A stretch of 64,000 bases of DNA from Marifrigoribacter sp965178585 (GTDB lineage Bacteria; Bacteroidota; Bacteroidia; Flavobacteriales; Flavobacteriaceae): the NCBI GenBank assembly GCA_965178585.1, contig OZ238267.1, positions 2,480,001 to 2,544,000 of the forward strand. Direction: 5' to 3'. The position numbers and the translations under genes were made by a program. The notes beneath the pieces were generated by a model. The model was not told the origin of the DNA, searched no databases, and worked only from the letters and a program-made list of their open reading frames with translations. Position 1 is the stretch's first letter; the number at the start of each line of letters is the position of its first letter. Below are positions 25,638-34,572 of this stretch, piece after piece.

Positions 25638-25715
25638 TTACTATGTTTTATATTAATTTTTGAGAGTACGCGAAGTTACAAAAAAACGTTGATTTTAAGG
25701 CAGCATTTATCAATA

Positions 25716-25751
25716 AAATGGCGTCTATTATTTTTATAATAGACGCCATTT
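25716..25751 (-). terminator. Terminator after the second citrate synthase gene
   Basis: A perfect 16-bp inverted repeat (25716-25731 with 25736-25751) with a 4-nt loop, 52 nt past the stop codon. The T tail on the minus strand is weak (TTTATTG), but the stem is the strongest in this stretch. Confidence 0.85.
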
Positions 25752-25802
25752 CTTATTATTAAATACTAAAAAAACCTAATGAGAAGTAATAAATTTATAG
25801 TC

Positions 25803-27116
25803 TTACTCTTTAGTAATTCCTACCATTTCCTCTAGCATATCTGTTGTGATAGATTTTGGCCTTTCTAAGGAATAACCCAAAGCTCTATCCCAAATAATGT
25901 TAGAAAGCACACCAAAGGATCGTCCAATAGAGAATAAAACAGTATAAAAATCAAATTCTTTAATTCCATAATGCCATTGTACAACACCCGATTGCGCATC
26001 TACATTTGGCCAGGGATTTTTCGCTTTTCCGTGTTCTCTTAAAATATCAGGCACTACTTTATAAAGTGCATCTACATATTTAAATAATTCGTCATCCTTC
26101 ATATGTGTTAAACAAAATTCTCTTTGTACAGTATAACGAGGATCTGTTTTTCTTAATACCGCATGACCATAACCTGGAATTACTTGTCCACGTTTTAAAG
26201 TTCCCCAAACATATTTTTTTAATTCATCTTCCGTTGGAAAATTATCTCCCATTCTCTTTTTTAAACCTTGTAACCAACGTAATACTTCTTGATTTGCTAA
26301 TCCATGTAATGGTCCTGCTAATCCGTTAATCATTGCTGATGTTGCATAATACACATCAGATAATGAACTTGCTACTAAATGCCCAGTATGAGCACTTACA
26401 TTTCCACTTTCGTGATCTGCGTGAATAATGAAATACATTCGTGAAACATCATCATAGGGTTTGTCTTTTCCCATCATATAAGCAAAGTTAGCTCCTAAAT
26501 CTAAAGTTGGATCTGGATATAATTGCCCACCTTCTGGATTATATAATTTATTATAAATATAAGCTCCAATTAATGGCATTTTTGCAACTAAATTTGTTGC
26601 ATCTTCATAAGTAGGATCCCAATAATCCATTTTACTCATTCCCTTTTTATACAACTTGTTAAAATGTGATTCTTTTTCAAGACTCATTACCGCTGCAGAT
26701 AAAATTGCCATTGGATGACTTCCTTTTGGAAAGGAATCAATTACATCCCATACATATTTTGGTATAGCTCTTCTATTATTAAAATCGATGATTAATTCTT
26801 CTACTTCCTCACTAGTTGGAATTTCTCCTGTTAACAATAAATGATATAAACCTTCAACATAAGGCATTTCTGCTCCTTTTGGCTTTGGTAATTTCTCTAA
26901 AACTTCAGGGAGTGTGTACCCTCTATATCTAATTCCTTCTTCAGGATCTAAATAAGAAATATCTGTTACAAGACTTTTAATACCCCTCATACCCCCAATA
27001 ACTTGTGATGCTTTTACTTGGTCCACAATCACATCTCCAAACTCCTTAATTATTCTAGTAGTTCTTGGCCTATGTTCTACAATTTTCTCTAAAAGCTTGT
27101 CTTTTAATGCACTCAT
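25803..27116 (-). CDS. Citrate (Si)-synthase, eukaryotic/mitochondrial type
   Basis: The protein has 437 aa. It has the usual catalytic segments (HADHESGNVSAHTGHLVASS, AGPLHGLANQEVLRWLQ, GYGHAVLRKTDPRY) but its sequence follows the mitochondrial branch: VIGGMRGIKSLVTDISYLDP, EGIRYRGYTLPEV, PKYVWDVIDSFPKGSHPMA. The GltA-type N-terminal beta domain is missing and replaced by a helical start (LKDKLLEKIVEHRPRT). It catalyses the same reaction as gltA but should lack NADH allosteric control, as known for the dimeric type. It lies downstream of eno and upstream of gltA on the same strand. The lineage call is by remembered sequence pattern. Confidence 0.93.
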   Translation of the reverse strand: MSALKDKLLEKIVEHRPRTTRIIKEFGDVIVDQVKASQVIGGMRGIKSLVTDISYLDPEEGIRYRGYTLPEVLEKLPKPKGAEMPYVEGLYHLLLTGEIPTSEEVEELIIDFNNRRAIPKYVWDVIDSFPKGSHPMAILSAAVMSLEKESHFNKLYKKGMSKMDYWDPTYEDATNLVAKMPLIGAYIYNKLYNPEGGQLYPDPTLDLGANFAYMMGKDKPYDDVSRMYFIIHADHESGNVSAHTGHLVASSLSDVYYATSAMINGLAGPLHGLANQEVLRWLQGLKKRMGDNFPTEDELKKYVWGTLKRGQVIPGYGHAVLRKTDPRYTVQREFCLTHMKDDELFKYVDALYKVVPDILREHGKAKNPWPNVDAQSGVVQWHYGIKEFDFYTVLFSIGRSFGVLSNIIWDRALGYSLERPKSITTDMLEEMVGITKE

Positions 27117-27268
27117 TTTTGAAATTTTTGAAATTAAAATATATTATAATTATTTATTAAATAAAAATACAATACAAACCCTTAATAATAAGTAACAATT
27201 GTAACAATCAAAAAAACCCAATCTTTAGAAAAAAATTGAGCTCTTAATTATTTTAAAAACGTTGCTAT

Positions 27269-28555
27269 CTATATTTTGAAAGCTTTTTTCTTTGGATAAT
27301 AAGCTACTTCACCTAGTTGTTCTTCTATTCGTAATAGCTGATTGTATTTGGCCATACGGTCACTACGAGACATAGATCCTGTTTTAATTTGACCACAATT
27401 AAGTGCCACGGCTAAATCTGCAATGGTATTATCTTCCGTTTCTCCAGATCTATGAGACATTACAGAAGTATAACCAGCATTATGAGCCATATTTACAGCT
27501 GCTATGGTTTCTGATAAAGTTCCAATTTGATTTACTTTAATCAAGATCGAATTTGAAATTCCTTCATTAATTCCTCTTGACAAACGGTCCACATTGGTTA
27601 CAAAAAGGTCATCGCCCACTAATTGTGTTTTATCACCAATTAATTCAGTTAAATATTTCCAACCTTCCCAATCATCTTCATCCATTCCATCTTCAATAGA
27701 AATAATTGGATATTTTGAAGCTAATTCAGCTAAATATTCAGCTTGTTCTTTTGAAGTTCTAATTTTTCCAGTTGTACCTTCAAATTTACTGTAATCGTAT
27801 TTTCCATCAACATAAAATTCTGCCGCAGCACAATCCAAAGCAATCATAATTTCATCACCAATCTTATAACCAGCATTAGTTACTGCTTTTGCAATAGTAT
27901 CTAACGCATCTTCAGTCCCTCCTAATGTTGGAGCAAAACCACCTTCATCACCTACCGCAGTACTTAAATCTCTGTCGTGCAATACCTTTTTTAAATGATG
28001 AAATATTTCACTTCCCATTTTAATTGCCTCCGTAAAGTTTTTAGCTTTTACTGGCATAATCATAAATTCCTGAAAAGCAATAGGTGCATCACTGTGAGAT
28101 CCTCCGTTAATAATATTCATCATAGGAACTGGTAATGTTTTTGCACTTACACCACCTACATAACGATATAAAGGCATTCCCAATTCTAAAGCAGCAGCAT
28201 GTGCAGCAGCTAAAGAAACTCCTAAAATTGCATTAGCTCCCAAAATAGATTTGTTTGGTGTCCCATCTAAATCTATCATTATTTTATCGATGGTTTCTTG
28301 TTCAAAAACAGATACTCCCAATAAAGTTCCAGCAATTTTTCCATTTACATTTTCAACAGCATTCAATACTCCTTTTCCCATGTAGTCTTTTCCTCCATCA
28401 CGCAATTCTACTGCTTCATGAACTCCTGTTGATGCTCCTGAAGGGACTGCTGCTCTTCCTAGAAACCCATTTTCTGTAATTACATCTACTTCAATAGTAG
28501 GATTACCTCTAGAATCAAATATTTGTCTAGCATGTATATCTATTATTATACTCAT
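27269..28555 (-). CDS. eno: Enolase
   Basis: The protein has 428 aa, standard length. It converts 2-phosphoglycerate to phosphoenolpyruvate in glycolysis. Visible sites: ARQIFDSRGNPTIEVD at the N-terminus, the Mg ligands in IALDCAAAEF, SIEDGMDEDDWEGW and VGDDLFVTN, the catalytic Lys in ILIKVNQIGTLSE, and the signature SHRSGETEDNTIADLAV. It starts 5 nt after carA, so the two are co-transcribed. No hairpin terminator stands out in the 152 nt after it. Confidence 0.98.
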   Translation of the reverse strand: MSIIIDIHARQIFDSRGNPTIEVDVITENGFLGRAAVPSGASTGVHEAVELRDGGKDYMGKGVLNAVENVNGKIAGTLLGVSVFEQETIDKIMIDLDGTPNKSILGANAILGVSLAAAHAAALELGMPLYRYVGGVSAKTLPVPMMNIINGGSHSDAPIAFQEFMIMPVKAKNFTEAIKMGSEIFHHLKKVLHDRDLSTAVGDEGGFAPTLGGTEDALDTIAKAVTNAGYKIGDEIMIALDCAAAEFYVDGKYDYSKFEGTTGKIRTSKEQAEYLAELASKYPIISIEDGMDEDDWEGWKYLTELIGDKTQLVGDDLFVTNVDRLSRGINEGISNSILIKVNQIGTLSETIAAVNMAHNAGYTSVMSHRSGETEDNTIADLAVALNCGQIKTGSMSRSDRMAKYNQLLRIEEQLGEVAYYPKKKAFKI

Positions 28556-28560
28556 ACCAA

Positions 28561-29673
28561 TTAGTTTTTGTGATTTTTAATATTATTTATGAATTCATCA
28601 AAAAGATACCAAGAATCATGTGGCCCTGGACTTGCTTCTGGGTGATATTGCACAGAAAAAACAGGTTTACTTTTCATTTTTATTCCTGCAACTGTATGAT
28701 CATTTAAATGAACATGAGTAATCTCTATTTCTGAATTATTCTCGGTTTCTTCTCTATTAATGGCAAAACCATGATTTTGAGAAGTAATTTCTCCTTTACC
28801 TGTTAGAAGGTTTTTAATTGGATGATTAATTCCTCTATGACCATTGTGCATCTTATAGGTAGATATACCATTTGCTAAGGCTAATACTTGATGGCCCAAG
28901 CAAATACCAAATATTGGTTTTCCAGTTTCTATAGCTTCTTTTGCTGTTTTTATAGATTGAGTTAAAGGTTCTGGATCTCCAGGACCATTTGACAAGAAAT
29001 AACCATCAGGATTAAAAGAATCCAGTTCTTCTAAAGTTGAATCGTATGGAAATACCTTTATATAACAATCCCTTTGAGATAAGTTTCTTAATATATTCTT
29101 TTTTATACCTATATCTAAAGCAGAAACCTTGAAAGTGGCATTTTCATCACCAAAACAATAAGGTTCTTTAGTTGAAACTTTAGATGCTAATTCCATTCCT
29201 TTCATATTAGGAATTTCAGCTAATTGTTCTTTTAATTTTTCAAGTTGATCAACCTCTGTAGATATAACTGCATTCATAGCTCCATTATCACGAATGTAAG
29301 CAACTAATGCTCTTGTATCAACATCACTAATAGCTAAGAGATTGTTTTTATCTAAAAATGACTCTAAGGAATCGTTTGCTTGATCTCTAGAATAATCATA
29401 ACTAAAGTTTCGGCAAATTAATCCTGATATTTTTATAGAATCAGATTCAACTTCATTTTCTGCAACCCCATAATTACCAATGTGAGCATTGGTAGTCACC
29501 ATTAGCTGACCAAAATAGGACGGATCTGTAAATATTTCTTGATAACCGGTCATACCCGTATTAAAACAAACTTCTCCAAAAGCAGTTCCTTCTTTCCCTC
29601 CTACTGCTTTACCATAAAATATAGTTCCATCTGCTAATAGGATTAAGGCGTTTTTTCTTTTTTGATATTTCAT
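28561..29673 (-). CDS. carA: Carbamoyl-phosphate synthase small subunit
   Basis: The protein has 370 aa. The N-terminal CPSase domain (about 5-140, ALILLADGTIFYGKAVGG) leads to a class I glutamine amidotransferase domain with the nucleophile Cys in GICLGHQVLALA and the His-Glu pair in SVQYHPEASPGPHD. It hydrolyses glutamine and channels ammonia to CarB, which is not in this window. The product feeds arginine and pyrimidine synthesis. It is 5 nt upstream of eno and follows the rplQ terminator; a -7-like TATTTTTG lies 18 nt before its start. Confidence 0.97.
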   Translation of the reverse strand: MKYQKRKNALILLADGTIFYGKAVGGKEGTAFGEVCFNTGMTGYQEIFTDPSYFGQLMVTTNAHIGNYGVAENEVESDSIKISGLICRNFSYDYSRDQANDSLESFLDKNNLLAISDVDTRALVAYIRDNGAMNAVISTEVDQLEKLKEQLAEIPNMKGMELASKVSTKEPYCFGDENATFKVSALDIGIKKNILRNLSQRDCYIKVFPYDSTLEELDSFNPDGYFLSNGPGDPEPLTQSIKTAKEAIETGKPIFGICLGHQVLALANGISTYKMHNGHRGINHPIKNLLTGKGEITSQNHGFAINREETENNSEIEITHVHLNDHTVAGIKMKSKPVFSVQYHPEASPGPHDSWYLFDEFINNIKNHKN

Positions 29674-29690
29674 AATTAAATAATCTTTTG

Positions 29691-29698
29691 CAAAAATA
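29691..29698 (-). promoter_or_regulatory. Candidate -7 element for the carA-eno unit
   Basis: TATTTTTG on the minus strand, matching TAnnTTTG, 17 nt before the carA start codon and downstream of the rplQ terminator. No good -33 TTG at normal spacing. Confidence 0.4.
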
Positions 29699-29758
29699 CT
29701 TTAAATGATAATCTTAAAATAATTTCGTTTTTAGAATTTGTAAACAAAATATTTAAAT

Positions 29759-29797
29759 AAAAAAAAGGGATAAACTATTAAAGCTTATCCCTTTTTT
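29759..29797 (-). terminator. Terminator at the end of the ribosomal cluster
   Basis: A perfect 13-bp stem (29761-29773 with 29785-29797), 11-nt loop and T run on the minus strand, 20 nt after the rplQ stop. It closes the long S12-to-L17 gene series. Confidence 0.92.
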
Positions 29798-29817
29798 ATT
29801 TAAAAATAAATTTTCAT

Positions 29818-30294
29818 TTATTCTTCTTCTTTTTTAGCTTCAGTTGGAGCTACTGCTGGAGCTGCTGCTTTAGAGCCACCACGACGACTACGACGAGTTG
29901 ATTTCTTTTTAACTGCTTTTCCTGCATTATAAATTTCGTTATAATCAACCAATTCGATCATTGCCATATCAGCATTATCTCCTAAACGATTACCTAATTT
30001 AATAATACGAGTATAACCTCCTGGACGATCCCCAACTTTTACAGAAACTTCTTTAAAAAGTTCAGTTACTGCATCTTTTTGGCGAAGTCTACTAAATACG
30101 ATACGACGGTTATGTGTAGTATCTTCTTTAGACTTAGTTACTAAAGGCTCAACAAATTGCTTTAAAGCTTTTGCTTTTGCAACTGTAGTATTTATTCTTT
30201 TGTGCTCAATTAGGGAACAAGCCATATTTGCAAGCATAGCTTTTCTATGCGCTGTTTGTCTACCTAAATGATTTACTTTTTTTCCGTGTCTCAT
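29818..30294 (-). CDS. rplQ: 50S ribosomal protein L17
   Basis: The protein has 158 aa: the conserved L17 core (about 1-118, MRHGKKVNHLGRQTAHRKAM and ITTVAKAKALKQFVEPLV region) and a basic then Ala/Pro/Glu-rich tail (KKKSTRRSRRGGSK...KKEEE) of about 40 residues, longer than the E. coli protein (127 aa). Such tails are common in Bacteroidota L17. It is the last gene of the cluster, after rpoA, and is followed by a strong terminator. Confidence 0.97.
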   Translation of the reverse strand: MRHGKKVNHLGRQTAHRKAMLANMACSLIEHKRINTTVAKAKALKQFVEPLVTKSKEDTTHNRRIVFSRLRQKDAVTELFKEVSVKVGDRPGGYTRIIKLGNRLGDNADMAMIELVDYNEIYNAGKAVKKKSTRRSRRGGSKAAAPAVAPTEAKKEEE

Positions 30295-30354
30295 GACATT
30301 TTGTTTTAATCACCATCTTGCTACAACCCATTTTGAGGAGCAAAATATGATGTA

Positions 30355-31347
30355 TTAATCTTTATCTAATTTATATTTTGAAAGGTCCATTCCGAAGTTT
30401 AATCCTTTTACATCAACTAATTCTTCTAGTTCAGTAAGTGATTTCTTTCCGAAATTTCTAAATTTCATTAAATCGTTTTTGTTAAATGAAACTAAATCTC
30501 CAAGAGTATCAACTTCAGCAGCTTTTAAACAATTTAAAGCTCTTACTGAAAGATCCATATCAATCAATTTAGTTTTTAACAACTGCCTCATATGAAGTGA
30601 TTCTTCATCATAAGTTTCAGTTTGTGCAATTTCATCAGCTTCTAAAGTAATTCTTTCATCACTAAATAACATAAAGTGGTGAATTAATGTTTTAGCTGCT
30701 TCAGTTAAAGCGTCTTTAGGATTAATAGATCCATCAGTAACAATTTCGAAAACTAATTTTTCGTAATCTGTTTTTTGCTCTACACGGAAATTTTCAATGC
30801 TATACTTAACATTTTTAATTGGTGTGTAAATAGAATCTATAAATACAGTTCCGAAAGGAACTCCTCCTTTTTTATTCTCTTCAGCAGGAACGTAACCTCT
30901 ACCTTTTTCGATAGTGATTTCCATATTGAAATTAACCTTAGGATCCATATTACAAATTACCATTTCTGGATTCAATACTTGAAAACCAGAGATGAATTTT
31001 TGAAAATCTCCTGCTGTTAATTTTTCTGCTCCAGAAACTGAAATAGTAACGGTTTCGTTATCTACTTCATCAATTTGTCTTTTAAAACATACTTGTTTTA
31101 AGTTTAAGATTATTTCTGTAACATCCTCAACAACTCCTGCAATAGTAGAAAACTCATGATCTACTCCTTCAATTCTAATTGAAGTAATTGCAAAACCTTC
31201 TAAAGATGAAAGTAATACTCTTCTTAAAGCGTTACCAACTGTTAATCCATAACCAGGCTCTAAAGGACGGAATTCGAATTTTCCTTCGAAATCTGTCGAG
31301 TCGATCATAATAACTTTATCGGGCTTTTGAAAACTAAATACTGCCAT
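30355..31347 (-). CDS. rpoA: RNA polymerase alpha subunit
   Basis: The protein has 330 aa. The N-terminal dimerisation domain carries FEFRPLEPGYGLTVGNALRR (about 21-40) and EGFAITSIRIEGVDHEF; the C-terminal domain (about 255-325) has MRQLLKTKLIDMDLSVRALN and the helix-hairpin-helix SFNKNDLMKFRNFGKKSLTE that contacts DNA and activators. It assembles the polymerase core. Position between rpsD and rplQ is the conserved one. The N-terminal DSTDFEGKFEF is typical of Bacteroidota. Confidence 0.98.
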   Translation of the reverse strand: MAVFSFQKPDKVIMIDSTDFEGKFEFRPLEPGYGLTVGNALRRVLLSSLEGFAITSIRIEGVDHEFSTIAGVVEDVTEIILNLKQVCFKRQIDEVDNETVTISVSGAEKLTAGDFQKFISGFQVLNPEMVICNMDPKVNFNMEITIEKGRGYVPAEENKKGGVPFGTVFIDSIYTPIKNVKYSIENFRVEQKTDYEKLVFEIVTDGSINPKDALTEAAKTLIHHFMLFSDERITLEADEIAQTETYDEESLHMRQLLKTKLIDMDLSVRALNCLKAAEVDTLGDLVSFNKNDLMKFRNFGKKSLTELEELVDVKGLNFGMDLSKYKLDKD

Positions 31348-31367
31348 AATGTAACTGTGTGTTTTTA

Positions 31368-31973
31368 TTATTTAGAATATAATTCAACAATAAACTGTTC
31401 GTTTATGTTTTCTGGGATTTGAATACGCTCAGGTCTAGAAACAAAAGTTCCTCTTTTTATTGCGTTATCCCATGTAATCCACTCGTATACATGACTTGCG
31501 TTTGCTAACGAGTTCTCAATAGCTTCTAAAGATTTAGATTTTTCTCTAACACCTACAGTGTCACCAGGTTTAACTTGGTAAGAAGGGATATTAACTTTTT
31601 CCCCATTTACTAATATGTGACGGTGAGAAACTAATTGTCTTGCTGCACTACGACTAGGTGCTATTCCCATACGGAAAACAACATTATCTAAACGAGATTC
31701 ACATAATTGTAATAAAATTGCACCTGTAATTCCTTTTGAAGCAGTTGCTCTTTTAAACATGTTTCTAAATTGACGCTCTAAAATACCATAGGTATATTTA
31801 GCTTTTTGCTTTTCAGCTAATTGGATAGCGTATTCAGATTTTTTTCCTCTACGACGGTTATTACCGTGTTGCCCAGGAGGGTAATTTCTCTTTTCGAAGT
31901 TTTTATCATCTCCGAAAATAGCTTCACCGAACTTACGAGCGATTTTAGTTTTTGGACCAGTATATCTTGCCAT
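31368..31973 (-). CDS. rpsD: 30S ribosomal protein S4
   Basis: The protein has 201 aa. It opens MARYTGPKTKIARKFGE and contains the S4 RNA-binding domain (about 93-155, ESRLDNVVFRMGIAPSRSAA, RHILVNGEKVNIPSYQV). There are no zinc-binding Cys residues in the N-terminal part, so this is the zinc-free form. It binds 16S rRNA early in assembly; in other bacteria it also represses its own operon. It is separated from rpsK by 117 nt containing a hairpin, an unusually wide gap for this cluster. Confidence 0.98.
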   Translation of the reverse strand: MARYTGPKTKIARKFGEAIFGDDKNFEKRNYPPGQHGNNRRRGKKSEYAIQLAEKQKAKYTYGILERQFRNMFKRATASKGITGAILLQLCESRLDNVVFRMGIAPSRSAARQLVSHRHILVNGEKVNIPSYQVKPGDTVGVREKSKSLEAIENSLANASHVYEWITWDNAIKRGTFVSRPERIQIPENINEQFIVELYSK

Positions 31974-32071
31974 TTCTAATTGTTTTTGAAGGGATTCCTA
32001 AATTAAGGTCTTATGCTTATCCTTTAGAAATCTAAATCCTTCAGTTTATACTTATTAATTTATATTGAAGT

Positions 32072-32090
32072 TTCTGAAATTATTTCAGAA
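32072..32090 (-). repeat. Perfect hairpin between rpsK and rpsD
   Basis: Nine-base arms TTCTGAAAT and ATTTCAGAA with a single-base centre end exactly at the rpsK stop codon (32091). There is no T tail, so it is not a standard terminator. It could mark an RNA processing site or a control site for S4 translation; no evidence separates these. Confidence 0.55.
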
Positions 32091-32480
32091 TTAAACTCTT
32101 CTTCTTTTTGGAGGTCTACATCCGTTATGTGGCATTGGAGTAACATCAATGATTTCAGTTACTTCAATTCCTGCATTATGTATAGATCTAATAGCAGATT
32201 CTCTACCATTTCCTGGACCTTTTACATATACTTTTACTTTACGTAAACCTTCTGCATGTGCAGTTGCTGCACAATCTTCTGCTGCTAATTGAGCTGCGTA
32301 AGGAGTATTCTTTTTAGAACCTCTAAAGCCCATTTTTCCAGCTGATGACCAAGAGATTACATCTCCTTTTTTGTTTGTTAACGAAATAATAATATTGTTA
32401 AATGAAGCGGTAACGTGAGCTTGACCCACTGCTTCAACATTAACTTTACGTTTTTTCGTACTAGTTTTTGCCTTTGCCAT
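32091..32480 (-). CDS. rpsK: 30S ribosomal protein S11
   Basis: The protein has 129 aa. VGQAHVTASFNNIIISLTNK, the WSSAGKMGFRGSKKNTPYAA segment and the C-terminal TPMPHNGCRPPKRRRV are diagnostic. It lies on the 30S platform and shapes mRNA exit near the Shine-Dalgarno helix. It follows rpsM by 11 nt; the TAA stop is directly next to the hairpin in the wide gap before rpsD. Confidence 0.98.
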   Translation of the reverse strand: MAKAKTSTKKRKVNVEAVGQAHVTASFNNIIISLTNKKGDVISWSSAGKMGFRGSKKNTPYAAQLAAEDCAATAHAEGLRKVKVYVKGPGNGRESAIRSIHNAGIEVTEIIDVTPMPHNGCRPPKRRRV

Positions 32481-32491
32481 ATCTCTAGTGA

Positions 32492-32866
32492 TTATTTAGT
32501 TGCTTTTTTCTTGTTAGCAACAGTTTTACGTTTTCCTTTTCTCGTTCTTGAGTTATTCTTAGTACGTTGACCTCTTAATGGAAGTCCCGTTCTATGACGA
32601 ATACCTCTGTAACATCCAATATCCATTAATCGCTTAATGTTTAATTGAATTTCACTACGTAACTCACCTTCGATGGTAATTGCTCCAACAGTATCACGAA
32701 TATTCCCGATTTCATCATCAGTCCATTCGTTTACTTTTTTGTTTTCGTCTACACCAGCATTTTTTAGTATTTCTTTAGCACGGCTATCACCAATACCAAA
32801 GATATACGTTAACGCGATTACACCCCTTTTTTGTTTTGGGATATCTACACCTGCGATTCTTGCCAT
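32492..32866 (-). CDS. rpsM: 30S ribosomal protein S13
   Basis: The protein has 124 aa: MARIAGVDIPKQKRGVIALT at the start, RYRGIRHRTGLPLRGQRTK-like segment (CYRGIRHRTGLPLRGQ) and a basic tail that reaches the P-site tRNA. It sits at the 30S head and forms bridges with the 50S subunit. It begins 3 nt after the short rpmJ gene. Confidence 0.98.
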   Translation of the reverse strand: MARIAGVDIPKQKRGVIALTYIFGIGDSRAKEILKNAGVDENKKVNEWTDDEIGNIRDTVGAITIEGELRSEIQLNIKRLMDIGCYRGIRHRTGLPLRGQRTKNNSRTRKGKRKTVANKKKATK

Positions 32867-32869
32867 AAC

Positions 32870-32986
32870 TTATCCTTGTCTTTGTTTGAACCTAGGGTTC
32901 TTTTTGTTAATAACATATAATCTGCCTTTTCTGCGAACTATTTTGCATTCGGCACTTCTCTTTTTAATAGATGCTCTTACTTTCAT
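32870..32986 (-). CDS. rpmJ: 50S ribosomal protein L36, zinc-free form
   Basis: The frame encodes 38 aa: MKVRASIKKRSAECKIVRRK, then GRLYVINKKNPRFKQRQG. It is too short for ordinary ORF cut-offs but is unmistakable by sequence and by place (infA-rpmJ-rpsM). Of the four zinc ligands in the classical form only Cys14 is left; the positions of Cys11, Cys27 and His33 are Ser, Asn and Phe, so it is the zinc-independent type. Confidence 0.96.
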   Translation of the reverse strand: MKVRASIKKRSAECKIVRRKGRLYVINKKNPRFKQRQG

Positions 32987-32992
32987 AATAAC

Positions 32993-33208
32993 TTAATATC
33001 TATAAGTGATACGAGCCTTTGATAAATCGTAAGGGCTCATTTCTAATTTAACTTTATCTCCTGGTAATAACTTTATATAGTGCATACGCATTTTACCAGA
33101 TATATGCGCTGTTACAATATGTGCGTTTTCTAACTCTACTCGAAACATTGCGTTTGATAATGCTTCAGTAATTGTTCCGTCTTGTTCTATTGCGGGTTGC
33201 TTTGCCAT
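32993..33208 (-). CDS. infA: Translation initiation factor IF-1
   Basis: The protein has 71 aa, one OB-fold: MAKQPAIEQDGTITEALSNA and HISGKMRMHYIKLLPGDKVK and the SPYDLSKARITYR end. It occupies the A site of the 30S subunit during initiation. Its ATG shares one base with the secY stop (TAATG), so the two are translationally coupled. Confidence 0.97.
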   Translation of the reverse strand: MAKQPAIEQDGTITEALSNAMFRVELENAHIVTAHISGKMRMHYIKLLPGDKVKLEMSPYDLSKARITYRY

Positions 33209-34560
33209 TATGCTACTGCTTTTCTATTCTTTCCTGTTTTCATTAAACCATCGTAATGACGATTCAATAAATATGAGTTGATTTGTTGCATAGTATCGAT
33301 AGCAACACCCACCATAATTAATAGTGAAGTACCACCGTAAAATAATGCCCATCCTTGCTGAATACCAAATAATTTCACAGCTATTCCAGGGAATATTGCA
33401 ACACCTGCTAAAAATATAGATCCTGGAAGTGTTATTTGTGACATTATTCTATCTAACAATTCTGCAGTGTCAGTTCCAGGCTTTATACCAGGAATAAATC
33501 CTCCACTACGTTTTAAATCATCAGCCATTTTATTTGTTGGAACTGTAATTGCTGTATAGAAATATGTGAAAATAATAATTAACACAGCAAACAGTACATT
33601 GTACCAAAGTCCAAAAATATCACTAAAATTAACTTGCATCCACTGTCCAACGTTAGTGTCTTTCATAAAAGATGCTCCTCCAATTAATCCAGGAACAAAC
33701 ATAATAGCTTGTGCAAAGATAATAGGCATTACACCAGATGCGTTTAATTTTAATGGAATAAATTGTCTAGCCCCAAAGATGTTCTTTTCATAACCTCCAC
33801 TTGCAGTTCTTCTTGCGTATTGTACAGGTATTTTTCGAACAGCCATTACTAACATTATTGATGCTAGAATAATAACAAACCATATAACTAATTCAATAAG
33901 TATCATAATCATACCACCATTTGATTCCATCACTCTAGAAGCAAATTCTTGAGCAAATGATTGTGGTAATCTAGCGATAATACCTACCATAATTAATATA
34001 GAGATACCGTTTCCAATACCCTTATCTGTAATTTTCTCTCCTAACCACATTGCAAATACACAACCGGTTACAAGTATAATTGTTGATGAAACGTAGAACA
34101 TTGTTGTTTGTCCTAATATGAATGCTTCAACTGGTACCCCTAAAGCAGGTAACCCAATTAAGTAAGTTGGTGCTTGAACTAAACAAATACCGATGGTTAA
34201 CCATCTTGTTATCTGATTAATTTTCTTTCTACCACTTTCTCCTTCTTTTTGTAATTTTTGTAAATATGGAATTGCTATTTGCATTAATTGTACAACAATC
34301 GATGCAGAGATATAAGGCATAATACCCAATGCAAAAACAGAAGCATTAGCAAATGCTCCACCAGTAAAGGCATTTAGTAAACCACCTAATCCACCATCAT
34401 CAAACTTACCTGCAAACTCTGCTAGTTTTGAAGCATCGATACCTGGCAACACAACTTGTGCTCCAAATCGATAAACTAACAATAGCCCTAACGTAAGAAG
34501 AATACGGTTACGTAGCTCTTCAATTTTCCAAACGTTTTTTAAGGTTTCAATAAATTTCAT
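33208..34560 (-). CDS. secY: Protein translocase subunit SecY
   Basis: A 450-aa membrane protein with ten helices. The first signature LLVYRFGAQVVLPGID lies near residues 27-42, the plug region follows the first helix, and later helices include GNGISILIMVGIIARLP and TYFYTAITVPTNKMADDLKR. It forms the channel for Sec-dependent secretion, including the many lipoproteins and signal-peptide proteins in this window. It starts 12 nt after rplO and overlaps infA by one base. adk and map, which follow secY in many other bacteria, are absent here. Confidence 0.98.
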   Translation of the reverse strand: MKFIETLKNVWKIEELRNRILLTLGLLLVYRFGAQVVLPGIDASKLAEFAGKFDDGGLGGLLNAFTGGAFANASVFALGIMPYISASIVVQLMQIAIPYLQKLQKEGESGRKKINQITRWLTIGICLVQAPTYLIGLPALGVPVEAFILGQTTMFYVSSTIILVTGCVFAMWLGEKITDKGIGNGISILIMVGIIARLPQSFAQEFASRVMESNGGMIMILIELVIWFVIILASIMLVMAVRKIPVQYARRTASGGYEKNIFGARQFIPLKLNASGVMPIIFAQAIMFVPGLIGGASFMKDTNVGQWMQVNFSDIFGLWYNVLFAVLIIIFTYFYTAITVPTNKMADDLKRSGGFIPGIKPGTDTAELLDRIMSQITLPGSIFLAGVAIFPGIAVKLFGIQQGWALFYGGTSLLIMVGVAIDTMQQINSYLLNRHYDGLMKTGKNRKAVA

Positions 34561-34572
34561 CCTTATAAAAAA

